Positions 9,434-16,576 of a stretch of 58,045 nt of DNA are shown piece after piece. Under the pieces are notes generated by a model. It did no database searches. It saw only the letters and a list, made by a program, of their open reading frames with translations, and was not told where the DNA came from. Each line of letters opens with the position of its first letter. The stretch's first letter is position 1. Source of the stretch: Sporosarcina koreensis (lineage in GTDB: Bacteria; Bacillota; Bacilli; Bacillales_A; Planococcaceae); the NCBI RefSeq assembly GCF_001531445.1, contig NZ_LQYA01000092.1, positions 8,098-66,142 on the forward strand, written 5' to 3'. A program made the position numbers and the translations under genes.

Positions 9434-9462
9434 ATAATATCATGCTTGGCACCACTTTGCAA
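9434..9462 (-). promoter_or_regulatory. SigA-type promoter of the pump leader
   Basis: On the minus strand TTGCAA, 17 bases, TATTAT. The predicted start is near 9427, about 26 bases before the leader peptide ATG. Confidence 0.65.
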
Positions 9463-9567
9463 ACGTTACACAAAGACAAAAAGATATATCTAGTTTAATA
9501 CTTTAAAAAAGGTGTAATATAGTAATAGAATTGAAACAATGAAAAAAGTAAAGGATGTGCATCCAAG

Positions 9568-10173
9568 ATGAGCTCGAATCAAAAAGCCGCAGACCTGCTA
9601 CAATCCAAAACGGACATCCAAAACTGGGGGGCCCGCCGCGCTTCCCGGATTAGGAAATACAAAACGACATCCAGGCACGTCACAGACTATATCGTGCTCG
9701 ACTTCGAAACAACAGGTTTCCGAGCTGGCGCTGACCGCATCATCCAGATTGGGGCACTCAAATACATCAACCATGAGCGGGTCGAAGTCCTCAATACATT
9801 CATCAATCCGGAACGCCACATACCGGTATCCATCACCCGGCTCACGGGCATCACAAACGAAATGGTCCAATGGGCGCCGATCATCGAACACAAAATCGAA
9901 GAGCTCCTCGAATTCATCGGCGACCTGCCTATCATCGCCCATAACGCCAGCTTCGACATGGGTTTCCTCTACGCCCTCGACAATATCGAAGGCATTCAGA
10001 TTCCCGAATACACCGTCATCGACACTGTCAAACTGGCACGCAAAGTAATCACGGAAACGCCAAACCACAAACTTGGCACCCTGGCGAAGCACCTCCAACT
10101 CGAACACGACGCCCACGACGCAATCGGCGACTGCCTCGCCACCGCCGCCATCTACCAATACTGCACCCAATAA
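9568..10173 (+). CDS. DnaQ-like 3'-5' exonuclease (DEDDh family)
   Basis: A 201-residue stand-alone exonuclease domain like the proofreading epsilon subunit. It has all three motifs: Exo I DFETTG (residues ~50-55), Exo II HNASFDMGFL (~128-137) and Exo III HDAIGDC (~182-188), which supplies the general-base His and last metal-binding Asp. Magnesium-dependent removal of nucleotides from DNA 3' ends (or RNA) is expected. The N-terminal ~45 residues are basic and have no recognised domain. The ATG has AAAGGATG about 10 bases upstream. That site is part of a small inverted repeat, GGATG-TG-CATCC, which could partly hide it. The gene is monocistronic with its own terminator. Confidence 0.9.
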   Translation: MSSNQKAADLLQSKTDIQNWGARRASRIRKYKTTSRHVTDYIVLDFETTGFRAGADRIIQIGALKYINHERVEVLNTFINPERHIPVSITRLTGITNEMVQWAPIIEHKIEELLEFIGDLPIIAHNASFDMGFLYALDNIEGIQIPEYTVIDTVKLARKVITETPNHKLGTLAKHLQLEHDAHDAIGDCLATAAIYQYCTQ

Positions 10174-10195
10174 CCGCCGAGCCTGGCGGTTTTTT
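10172..10195 (+). terminator. Terminator of the exonuclease gene
   Basis: AACCGCC-GAGCCT-GGCGGTT followed by TTTTT. The stem starts within the stop codon region. Confidence 0.88.
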
Positions 10196-10204
10196 AAATG
10201 AAAA

Positions 10205-10254
10205 ACGCATAAACCGCTTCAGAAACGCATAAATCCCACCATTCACGCATAAAC
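10205..10254 (+). repeat. 20-bp-period ACGCATAA array, 3 units
   Basis: CGCAT at 10206, 10226 and 10246; the last unit is ACGCATAAACGCC, close to the terminal-unit form. Confidence 0.92.
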
Positions 10255-10267
10255 GCCCTCCAACCAT

Positions 10268-10300
10268 CCCCTTAATTTGTCAACCCCATTCAGCGCGACC
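10268..10300 (+). repeat. Core repeat copy 3
   Basis: CCCCTTAATTTGTCAACCCC then ATTCAGCGCGACC. The left half is well conserved and the right end has decayed. Confidence 0.75.
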
Positions 10301-10421
10301 GGTGAATTGAGTTACATGTAAAATTCCGCGACACCACTTTTCCTACTACATTTGTTGAAGTATTCAAAAATAATACAGTTTGGAATATAATGAGAATAGG
10401 CATTACGAGAAAAGGAGCAAG

Positions 10422-11339
10422 ATGAATATGAAGAGCCGTAATAAATCACTAGATCGCTCGACCAAACTGTTAGCATTTGTCTATAGCATTTTCATAGTAG
10501 TCCCTATCTATTTCATACTTGGCAATGCTTATTATTTGGATTATATAAACAGTTATGTATTTGTAGGGGCATTATTAGTTCTCATGATTATTGCTTCAAT
10601 TCCATTGATTATTTTTCGAAAAGATAAGTTTAGGAGCCTTATCGTCAATTGGGTCATCGCATTATTAACTCTCTTTTGCGGTTATGAATTTCTACTCATA
10701 GAGTTTGAGAGCAATACCTATATTGCAGTGGTTAACAGAGAACCTGAGGAAATTATACAAAACTCGGGGATATACATTTTGGCGATTGGGCTTAACCATA
10801 TTTATTACGTGAAAGAGGAAAATATCGTAAAGGATACTTACGAAAAAGAAGGCATCCAAATTTTTGATTTTCATCAAATTACAAATCGGGAAAGGTACAA
10901 AAGTAAAACAAATGAAATAAAACGATTTTTAGGATTTAGCAAAGAGCCATTTCACATAATGGGGGAGAATGTAAGAGGTTTTATTCGGGAAGATATTGTA
11001 GCTATTAATGAATTTCTAAATAAAGAAAATCAAAGCGGTGACAGTGCTGGACTAGCGTTAGGACTTTCATCGATGGTCCATCAAGGCAGCTTGCATAACC
11101 AAATTCCAATCGGCGTCACGGGAACGTTAGAACCAAATGGAGATGTCAATCAAGTGGGCGGAATAGCAGGAAAGATGATCATATCGGAACAAAATGGTTT
11201 CCCGTATATCATTGTTCCGGATGCAAATAGGGACGAAGCGGAAACTGTAAAGGCCGAACAAAAGTTAGCAATCGAAATTGTACCTGTTCATCATATTGAC
11301 GAGGCTGTGAGGGTGATTAAGGAACTTAACGACCGATGA
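10422..11339 (+). CDS. Membrane-anchored Lon-type (S16) protease domain protein
   Basis: A 305-residue protein with three N-terminal hydrophobic segments (~15-40, ~45-70, ~75-100), a ~100-residue linker and a C-terminal S16 peptidase domain without any AAA+ module. The Ser-Lys dyad is visible: Ser208 in SGDSAGLALG and Lys251 in VGGIAGKM. Their 43-residue separation equals that of the catalytic pair in Lon. It resembles the PDZ/S16 proteins of Firmicutes, but no PDZ motif is obvious. ATG 10422 is preferred over TTG 10380: AAAGGAG is well placed, and a TATAAT at 10386 would put the transcript start after 10380. Substrate unknown. Confidence 0.82.
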   Translation: MNMKSRNKSLDRSTKLLAFVYSIFIVVPIYFILGNAYYLDYINSYVFVGALLVLMIIASIPLIIFRKDKFRSLIVNWVIALLTLFCGYEFLLIEFESNTYIAVVNREPEEIIQNSGIYILAIGLNHIYYVKEENIVKDTYEKEGIQIFDFHQITNRERYKSKTNEIKRFLGFSKEPFHIMGENVRGFIREDIVAINEFLNKENQSGDSAGLALGLSSMVHQGSLHNQIPIGVTGTLEPNGDVNQVGGIAGKMIISEQNGFPYIIVPDANRDEAETVKAEQKLAIEIVPVHHIDEAVRVIKELNDR

Positions 11340-11443
11340 TAAAACAATTTCGTGTCAACTTTCAGATCACCCGGCTGCAGAATGATTCAAAAAAATGATA
11401 GTATTAAATCGAATAGAAAACAATTTGAGTAGGAGTGAATGGT

Positions 11444-11479
11444 TTGAAACAAAAATTATTCACTTTCATTGCCAAATAG
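11444..11479 (+). pseudogene. Truncated signal-peptide-like N-terminus (11 codons)
   Basis: TTG with a well-placed TAGGAG site (spacing 8) opens MKQKLFTFIAK and then stops. This looks like the first codons of a secreted protein whose remainder was lost where the IS200/IS605-like remnant now begins. It could also be a very short real peptide. Nothing in the 11 residues allows a function to be named. Confidence 0.35.
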
Positions 11480-11700
11480 GGGACGAATGCCAAAGTCAGT
11501 GATTATAGGTGAACACCTACTAGTGGAAGGTGGAGCAATCCGCCTTACAGTGGTCGGGATAAAATCATAAACCCGATCGTGGTCCGGATCGGAGGATGGA
11601 AAAAGCCTCCGTGAAGCAGGAACTAGAAGTAATTGTTTTGTAGAGCAAGACGGTGAATCGGTCACTTCCCTCTAAAAGCCTGATACCACTTCAGTGGAAA
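11480..11700 (+). mobile_element. Decayed 3' end of an IS200/IS605-family element (tnpB tail / guide-RNA region)
   Basis: No transposase frame survives. From 11521, one frame reads WKVEQSAL, then a stop, and the same frame from 11596 reads MEKASVKQELEVIVL and stops at 11641. The SVKQEL ending is characteristic of the C-termini of IS605 OrfB/TnpB proteins, and the DNA (GCCTCCGTGAAGCAGGAA) is the stretch just before the right end. The following ~50 bases (GGTGAATCGGTCACTTCCC and on) have the hairpin-prone look of a right end. In intact elements this region also yields the TnpB guide RNA. The left limit is uncertain. Confidence 0.55.
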
Positions 11701-11755
11701 AACCAAACGGAACCCTTTTCTCCAAAGATGAAAAAACATCTTGGAGGAATGGCAA

Positions 11756-12067
11756 ATGAAAAGACGAATAGAAAACGCCGCATTCCAATGCGAAAATTGC
11801 GGCGCAAAGATTGAGCCTCTAACAAATGGCAGCTTTCGAAACCATTGTCCCGTCTGTCTGTACTCAAAGCATATGGACAATTTTCCGGGAGACCGTGCAA
11901 GTGAATGCAAGGGATTAATGAAACCGATCGGCCTTGATTATTCCGGAAAAAAAGGCTACCAACTGATTCACCAATGTACAAAATGCCAAAAAGTCGGCCG
12001 CAACAAGGTCGCAACCAATACCATCCAAGCAGATAACTTGATTCAATTTATGATCGAGATTGGTTAA
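11756..12067 (+). CDS. RNHCP-domain zinc-ribbon protein
   Basis: A 103-residue protein named for its RNHCP motif, which is present (FRNHCPVC). It has CxxC pairs at ~14-17 (CENCG), ~35-38 (CPVC) and ~80-83 (CTKC), with another Cys in the middle (SECKG), a pattern fit to bind zinc. The family is widespread in Firmicutes and its function is not established. The start is ATG 11756, preceded by TTGGAGGA at a spacing of about 8. An upstream in-frame TTG overlaps that ribosome-binding site and was rejected. It lies just downstream of the IS200/IS605 remnant and has its own terminator. Confidence 0.82.
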   Translation: MKRRIENAAFQCENCGAKIEPLTNGSFRNHCPVCLYSKHMDNFPGDRASECKGLMKPIGLDYSGKKGYQLIHQCTKCQKVGRNKVATNTIQADNLIQFMIEIG

Positions 12068-12084
12068 ACTTCTTGTTTTCTATC

Positions 12085-12118
12085 AAAGTGCTTTGGCATA
12101 ACCGCCAAAGCACTTTTT
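12085..12118 (+). terminator. Terminator of the RNHCP gene
   Basis: AAAGTGCTTTGGC-ATAACC-GCCAAAGCACTTT followed by TT: a 13-bp perfect stem. Confidence 0.88.
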
Positions 12119-12149
12119 ATGCCCAATTCGCCACGGCCATCACCGAATC

Positions 12150-12298
12150 ACGCATAAATGCCCCCAAAAATGCATCAATCCCGCCAATCACGCATAAACG
12201 CCCTCAAAAACGCATAACCCCGCAATTTCACGTATAACCCTAAAAACTCACGCATATTCCAAAAAATCTCCGCATAACCTTCTACATTCACGCATAAA
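12150..12298 (+). repeat. 20-bp-period ACGCATAA array, 8 units, partly decayed
   Basis: Words at 12151, 12171 (TGCATCAA), 12191, 12211, 12231 (CGTATAA), 12251 (CGCATAT), 12271 and 12291. Point changes occur inside the word but the 20-base phase is kept throughout. No core copy follows. Confidence 0.9.
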
Positions 12299-12450
12299 CT
12301 CTATCAATCAAACTAGCAAAATCCATTTTTAAACACCGAAATTGGCTCAAAAACCATTTTTAAACGCAGAAAACGCACCAAAACGCAATCTTTTTCCAAA
12401 CCATTCCATTCTCTAGCAAATCCATCTAAACTAAACATGAGGTGATAAAA

Positions 12451-13425
12451 ATGATCTACAAAAAACGGACAATGCCGAACGAACTGAAAGCACTCCTCTC
12501 CCTGAACAAACGCCTGCCCAACAACCATGAAAAAAAACACGTCGTCCGAAAGAATCTGCTCATCTGCCAATCAGGCTACAATGGCGAACTCGAATTCGAC
12601 GCCCACATCAAAGAATTTCAGCCAGCCTATCCGCACGCCATACTCCACGACCTCTACCTGCAGCAAGACGGCGCCTATTTCCAAATCGATTCGCTGCTCA
12701 TCACACCTTCATTCATTACTGTCATCGAAGTGAAAAACCATAAAGACAAAACGGTCATCAAAGCGAACCCGACCCAATTCATACGAGTTTTCCAAAACGG
12801 CGATCGCAAACCGATGCATAACCCGTACATCGAAGTGGACCGAAAAATCCACCTGCTCAAAAACTGGCTCGACAAGCGCGGCATCCAAATCCCCATCGAC
12901 GGCATCCTTGCATTTGCACACACCAACGAACTTGCCATCGAACACCCGTCGCCTGAAATGAAAACGATGCTCACATACGAAGCACCTGCCCATTTCCGAT
13001 CACTGCCCATTGATGAACAAATTCTCGACGGACACGCAATCTACAACCTGGCGCACGCCTTACTCGAACATCACAAGGACTACAACCCATTCCCACTCGC
13101 TGACCTATACGATATCGCTCCAGAAGACATCATACCCGGCGTCATCTGCCCGAGCTGCGAACGTCCCGGAATGCAGTGGGGGAGGGAAAAGTGGAACTGC
13201 CCATCATGCGGCCACACCGGAAAAACCGAGCACCACCAAACCGTCCAAGACTGGTTCATGCTCATCCAGCCGAAGATGACCAACCGTGAATTCCGCTACT
13301 TCACCCAGCTCAACAACCGCAACGTCGCCCGCGGCCTGCTCTCCAAATCCGGCCTGCAGCTCATCGGCGAACGCAAAGCAGCGCATTATATTCTATTAAA
13401 TGAAGGGAAATCCCCAAACCGGTAA
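12451..13425 (+). CDS. NERD-domain protein with C-terminal zinc ribbon
   Basis: A 324-residue protein with a nuclease-related domain (NERD) at ~30-160. Restriction-endonuclease-fold signatures are visible: GELEFD near 40, QIDSLLITPSFITVIEVKNHK with the E-x-K pair, and the following strand. A C-terminal zinc ribbon is seen at ~228-250 (CPSCERPGM...WNCPSCG). The fold suggests a DNA-processing role, but biochemical function is not established for most NERD proteins. Start ATG 12451 has TGAGGTG at a suitable distance; the in-frame GTG at 12442 overlaps that site. The gene is monocistronic, flanked by repeat arrays, with its own terminator. Codon use is strongly C-ending like its neighbours. Confidence 0.85.
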   Translation: MIYKKRTMPNELKALLSLNKRLPNNHEKKHVVRKNLLICQSGYNGELEFDAHIKEFQPAYPHAILHDLYLQQDGAYFQIDSLLITPSFITVIEVKNHKDKTVIKANPTQFIRVFQNGDRKPMHNPYIEVDRKIHLLKNWLDKRGIQIPIDGILAFAHTNELAIEHPSPEMKTMLTYEAPAHFRSLPIDEQILDGHAIYNLAHALLEHHKDYNPFPLADLYDIAPEDIIPGVICPSCERPGMQWGREKWNCPSCGHTGKTEHHQTVQDWFMLIQPKMTNREFRYFTQLNNRNVARGLLSKSGLQLIGERKAAHYILLNEGKSPNR

Positions 13426-13449
13426 AAACGCTCCCAATGAGCGTTTTTC
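13424..13449 (+). terminator. Terminator of the NERD gene
   Basis: AAAAACGCTC-CCAAT-GAGCGTTTTT directly after the stop codon, ending in T5. Confidence 0.88.
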
Positions 13450-13468
13450 TTATGCAATCAACTCACAA

Positions 13469-13580
13469 CCGCATAAATTAATTTCCCACGCATAAACCCG
13501 CCAATTCGCGCATAACCGCCTCCAAAAAGTCCATAAACTCTCCCAGAAACGCATAAATCCCCAGATTCACGCATAACGCC
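13469..13580 (+). repeat. 20-bp-period ACGCATAA array, 6 units
   Basis: CAT of the word at 13472, 13491, 13511, 13532, 13552 and 13572 (steps 19, 20, 21, 20, 20). One unit has the variant AGTCCATAAA, which recurs in other arrays. The final unit is the terminal form ACGCATAACGCC, followed at once by a core copy. Confidence 0.92.
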
Positions 13581-13590
13581 CTCAATCCAC

Positions 13591-13626
13591 CCCCCTTTAT
13601 TTGTCAAAACCATTCCGCGCGATCCG
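13591..13626 (+). repeat. Core repeat copy 4
   Basis: CCCCCTTTATTTGTCAAAAC then CATTCCGCGCGATCC. It sits between two 20-base-period arrays; a TATAAT occurs shortly after, at about 13636. Confidence 0.72.
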
Positions 13627-13668
13627 TACTCTCTCTATAATAGAAGAAACTCCGCACCCTCAAAAATC

Positions 13669-13798
13669 CGCATAAACTCGCCGAAAAACGCATAAACGCC
13701 CGCAAAAGTCCATAAATCCGTCGAATCGCGCATAAATCCAATTTTTTACGCATAAACGCAGACCCCCACGCATAAATCGCAAAACTCACGCATAACCG
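13669..13798 (+). repeat. 20-bp-period ACGCATAA array, 7 units
   Basis: CAT of the word at 13671, 13691, 13711 (variant AGTCCATAAA), 13731, 13751, 13771 and 13791: exact 20-base period. Confidence 0.94.
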
Positions 13799-13907
13799 CC
13801 CCGCATCCGCACTCCCGATACCTATTAATCTCCAATTCCCCCTCCCACAAACAAGAAAATCCTGTATAATCAACCTCAAGAACACGAAACGAAAGGAGCA
13901 TCCAAAA

Positions 13908-14240
13908 ATGCCCGCCAACAAAAAAGCATCGCAACACTATAAGCCCGACCCGCGTTTCAAAATCGCGCACCGCGAAGCGCTCATCGGCGTCGCACTCGCC
14001 ATCTTCAACTTCATCTGGTGGTACGGCTTCGCCTACGGACTCGGATCCCGCCCACCTGAAGAATATACATACATCCTCGGCTTGCCAGACTGGTTCTTCT
14101 ATAGCTGCGTCATCGGCTTCATCCTGATGTCCGCACTCGTCATCGTCATCACCAAATTCGTCCTAAAAGAAGTCCCGCTCGACGCGGACCCATACGCGGA
14201 TCTATACAATGAAGCAAAGGAGGAATCGCCTAAACTATGA
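13908..14240 (+). CDS. yhdT: YhdT/DUF997 small membrane protein
   Basis: A 110-residue protein with two transmembrane segments (~24-45 LIGVALAIFNFIWWYGFAYGL; ~65-88) and an acidic soluble C-terminus. YhdT-type proteins are typically encoded directly before PanF-type sodium/pantothenate symporters. Here the stop codon overlaps the next start (ATGA at 14237), so the two are translationally coupled. It presumably helps the symporter as a small partner; this is inferred from context. ATG 13908 has GAAAGGAG upstream. Codons are strongly C-ending. Confidence 0.85.
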   Translation: MPANKKASQHYKPDPRFKIAHREALIGVALAIFNFIWWYGFAYGLGSRPPEEYTYILGLPDWFFYSCVIGFILMSALVIVITKFVLKEVPLDADPYADLYNEAKEESPKL

Positions 14241-15679
14241 ACATCCAAGTCATCATCCCGCTACTCATCTTCCTGATCGCGATCTTTGCTATCGGCTTCA
14301 TCGCATCGAAACAAATGAGCTCAGGCGGCGGATTTCTCCAAGAATACTTCCTCGGAGGACGCGAACTAGGAGGATTCGTCCTCGCCATGACAATGGTCGC
14401 GACATACGGCAGCGCATCCAGCTTCCTCGGGGGACCCGGAACCGCCTACACAGTTGGCTTCGGCTGGATTCTGCTTGCCATGACCCAAGTCGTCACCGGC
14501 TATTTTGTCCTGCTCATCCTAGGAAAAAAATTCGCAATCCTGGCACGTAAATACAACGCCGTCACAATGATCGACTTCCTGAAAGCACGCTACAATAGCC
14601 CAGCCGTCGCGATTCTATCAGCCATCGCCATCATCATTTTCCTATTCTCCGCCATGACCGCGCAATGGGTCGGCGGCGGACGGCTCATTGAATCGCTCAC
14701 CGGGCTTCAATATACAACGGCGCTATTCATCTTCGCGATCTCCGTCCTCGTCTACGTCGTGATCGGCGGATTCCGCGCCGTCGCTCTGACCGACGCTGTC
14801 CAAGGCGCAATCATGGTCGTCGGCACACTCATCCTGCTCATCGGCGTCATCATCGCGGGCGGGGGAGTCCCAGCCATCATGCAAGATTTATTGAATGAAA
14901 ACCCGAGACTCGTCACGCCATTCGGGGCAGACGGATCGCTTTCAGCCGCATACGTATCTTCCTTCTGGATACTCGTCGGCGTCGGCGTCGTCGGCCTTCC
15001 GCAAATGGCCGTCCGCGCAATGAGCTACAAAAGCTCCCGCGCCATGCACCGGGCACTCGTCATCGGCACCATCGTTACCGGCTTCATCATGCTCAACATG
15101 CACCTGATCGGCGTCTTCGCAAGACCCGTCATGCCGGGCATCGACGTAGGGGACAAAGTCATTCCGTTAATCGCGCTCGAAGTTTTGCCCCCATGGCTAG
15201 CCGGTATCGTCCTCGCGGCACCAATGGCGGCCATCATGTCGACCGTCGATTCACTGTTGCTGCTCGTCAGCTCAGCGATCGTCAAAGACGTCTACCTGAA
15301 CTTCATCAAACCGGAAGCAACCGAAAAGCGGGTCAAACAAATAAGCTTCGGCGTCACCGGCATCCTAGGAATCATTGTCTTCCTACTCGCCCTACAGCCG
15401 CCCGACCTGCTCATCTTCCTGAACCTATTCGCCTTCGGAGGACTCGAAGCCGCCTTCATCTGGCCAATCGTCCTCGGGCTCTACTGGAAATACGGCAACA
15501 AACACGGAGCCATACTCAGCATGATCACCGGTATGGCATCTTATATCGCAATCCACTTCTACAACGCAGAATACGGCAATCTACTAGGCGTCCACACAGT
15601 CACGATCCCCGTCGTCCTGTCCCTGCTCGCCTACATCATCGGCTCCCTCGCCATCCAGCGAAAAGCCTTCAGATTCTAA
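14237..15679 (+). CDS. panF: Sodium/pantothenate symporter PanF (SSS family)
   Basis: A 480-residue sodium:solute symporter with about 13 transmembrane segments. SSS landmarks are visible: the long first helix, the glycine-rich GGRELGGFVLAMTMVATYGS region (~35-55) near the sodium/substrate site, the ALTDAVQGAIM segment, and the conserved APMAAIMSTVDSLLLLVSS stretch (~335-355). Close coupling to a YhdT-type gene supports pantothenate, the coenzyme A precursor, as substrate. It overlaps the upstream stop by four bases; AAGGAGG lies about 13 bases before the ATG, inside the upstream gene. Length is normal for PanF. Specificity is inferred from family and context. Confidence 0.87.
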   Translation: MNIQVIIPLLIFLIAIFAIGFIASKQMSSGGGFLQEYFLGGRELGGFVLAMTMVATYGSASSFLGGPGTAYTVGFGWILLAMTQVVTGYFVLLILGKKFAILARKYNAVTMIDFLKARYNSPAVAILSAIAIIIFLFSAMTAQWVGGGRLIESLTGLQYTTALFIFAISVLVYVVIGGFRAVALTDAVQGAIMVVGTLILLIGVIIAGGGVPAIMQDLLNENPRLVTPFGADGSLSAAYVSSFWILVGVGVVGLPQMAVRAMSYKSSRAMHRALVIGTIVTGFIMLNMHLIGVFARPVMPGIDVGDKVIPLIALEVLPPWLAGIVLAAPMAAIMSTVDSLLLLVSSAIVKDVYLNFIKPEATEKRVKQISFGVTGILGIIVFLLALQPPDLLIFLNLFAFGGLEAAFIWPIVLGLYWKYGNKHGAILSMITGMASYIAIHFYNAEYGNLLGVHTVTIPVVLSLLAYIIGSLAIQRKAFRF

Positions 15680-15682
15680 ACG

Positions 15683-15715
15683 AAAAGCGGACCCCACAAC
15701 GGAGAGTCCGCTTTT
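15683..15715 (+). terminator. Terminator of yhdT-panF
   Basis: AAAAGCGGAC ... GTCCGCTTTT, a 10-bp stem with a 13-base loop, four bases after the stop codon. Confidence 0.8.
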
Positions 15716-15726
15716 CCCATCCAAAA

Positions 15727-15838
15727 ACGCATAAACTGAGAAACTCACGCATAAATTCTACAATCTACGCATAAACCCGCCCAGTTACGCATAAACGCCG
15801 CCAATCACGCATAAATCCCAAAACTTACGCATAACGCC
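15727..15838 (+). repeat. 20-bp-period ACGCATAA array, 6 units
   Basis: CAT of the word at 15730, 15750, 15770, 15790, 15810 and 15830: exact 20-base period. The last unit is the terminal form ACGCATAACGCC, directly before a core copy. Confidence 0.94.
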
Positions 15839-15847
15839 TTCAATCCG

Positions 15848-15885
15848 CCCCTTAATTTGTCAAAACCATGTGGCGCGAACAGGGA
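15848..15885 (+). repeat. Core repeat copy 5
   Basis: CCCCTTAATTTGTCAAAACC then ATGTGGCGCGAACAGGGA. The left and right ends are imperfectly complementary. Confidence 0.78.
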
Positions 15886-15936
15886 GACGGTCGACGCCTT
15901 TGCGAACCACCCGCGATTATAGAAAGTGAAATCCGA

Positions 15937-15965
15937 TTATACGTATGTTATAATTGACATATACT
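15937..15965 (+). promoter_or_regulatory. Promoter of the antisense antitoxin RNA
   Basis: TTATAC, 17 bases, TATACT, then AAAAAAGACTG. The same arrangement (TTATA..., TATCAT, AAAAAGACCG) precedes the second antitoxin RNA on the other strand near 26840, which supports the assignment. The -35 is weak. Confidence 0.5.
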
Positions 15966-15971
15966 AAAAAA

Positions 15972-16094
15972 GACTGAGCGTCGCACAACGCCCAGTCAAT
16001 GTAGCTGACATCCGCATGAAGTGCGGTTGGCCAGGTCAATGGAGAGTAACCCCATCACACTGTGCCAAAGTGTATCGGATGGGGTTATTTTTGT
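15972..16094 (+). ncRNA. Candidate type I antitoxin RNA (~120 nt)
   Basis: Starts at AAAAAAGACTG; a first hairpin GACTG-GCGT...ACGCCCAGTC spans ~15972-15997, then a second small hairpin CCGCATGAAGTGCGG, then a terminator. It runs convergently to the small toxin gene and its 3' end overlaps the toxin 3' end, the arrangement of RatA/TxpA and SR4/BsrG in Bacillus. It would silence the toxin by pairing over the shared terminator region. Ends are predicted from promoter and terminator only. Confidence 0.6.
16047..16093 (+). terminator. Bidirectional terminator shared by toxin and antitoxin
   Basis: TAACCCCATC ... GATGGGGTTA (10 bp, with an inner ACACT/AGTGT pairing) followed by TTTTT on the plus strand. 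On the minus strand it follows the toxin stop but lacks a T-tract. Confidence 0.78.
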
Positions 16095-16195
16095 CTAGTG
16101 GTGAACAATACAACAATTGCCACAACAGTCGTAACCGCCGTTGCAATCGCTATAAAAAATTGAATCAAAATATTTATAGCTTCGTATGTTCCCAT
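16085..16195 (-). CDS. Holin-like type I toxin (TxpA/BsrG-like), 36 aa
   Basis: Encodes MGTYEAINILIQFFIAIATA followed by VTTVVAIVVLFTTRQK. This is a single hydrophobic helix with a charged end, and the TYEAI(N)..I opening is typical of 'putative holin-like toxin' peptides in Firmicutes. AAAGGGGGTG lies about 7 bases before the ATG. A convergent antisense RNA overlaps the 3' end. Such peptides insert in the membrane and depolarise or kill when overproduced. The gene is small enough to be missed by standard calling. No other function fits better. Confidence 0.78.
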   Translation of the reverse strand: MGTYEAINILIQFFIAIATAVTTVVAIVVLFTTRQK

Positions 16196-16329
16196 TATAT
16201 CACCCCCTTTTACAGGAGTGCCAACCGTCCATCCGCTTATGCCACTGCAACTTCTATTCTATCATTCCGTCCTACCAAAAGCGAACTAGCATTCTCTTTT
16301 CTTGTAAAGTTTATTGTACCTTCAACCAA

Positions 16330-16366
16330 CCCCTTAATTTGTCAAACCATTTCGCGCGAACAGGGA
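16330..16366 (+). repeat. Core repeat copy 6
   Basis: CCCCTTAATTTGTCAAACCA then TTTCGCGCGAACAGGGA. It stands 5' of an array rather than 3'. Together with copy 5 it brackets the type I toxin-antitoxin pair. Confidence 0.75.
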
Positions 16367-16401
16367 ATCGAGCCTATACTACTACCCGCGAACCCTTACT
16401 C

Positions 16402-16512
16402 ACGCATAAATCCCTCCAGAAACGCATAATCTTAAAAACTTACGCATAAACTCCCACAATCACGCATAACTCCGCCAAAACACGCATAATCTCCAAAATT
16501 CACGCATAACCG
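16402..16512 (+). repeat. 20-bp-period ACGCATAA array, 6 units
   Basis: CAT of the word at 16405, 16425, 16445, 16465, 16485 and 16505: exact 20-base period. It ends about 65 bases before the EamA transporter start. Confidence 0.94.
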
Positions 16513-16576
16513 CCCGTTACCTCCGCCCAATATGCTAAACTAGACTCTTACCATCACTAGAAAGAAGGACACCAAC

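Noticed and set aside
15954..15977. TTGACA at 15954 as -35 of the antitoxin RNA
   Set aside because: No -10 lies 16-18 bases downstream. TATACT at 15960 with TTATAC upstream agrees better with the second antitoxin promoter.
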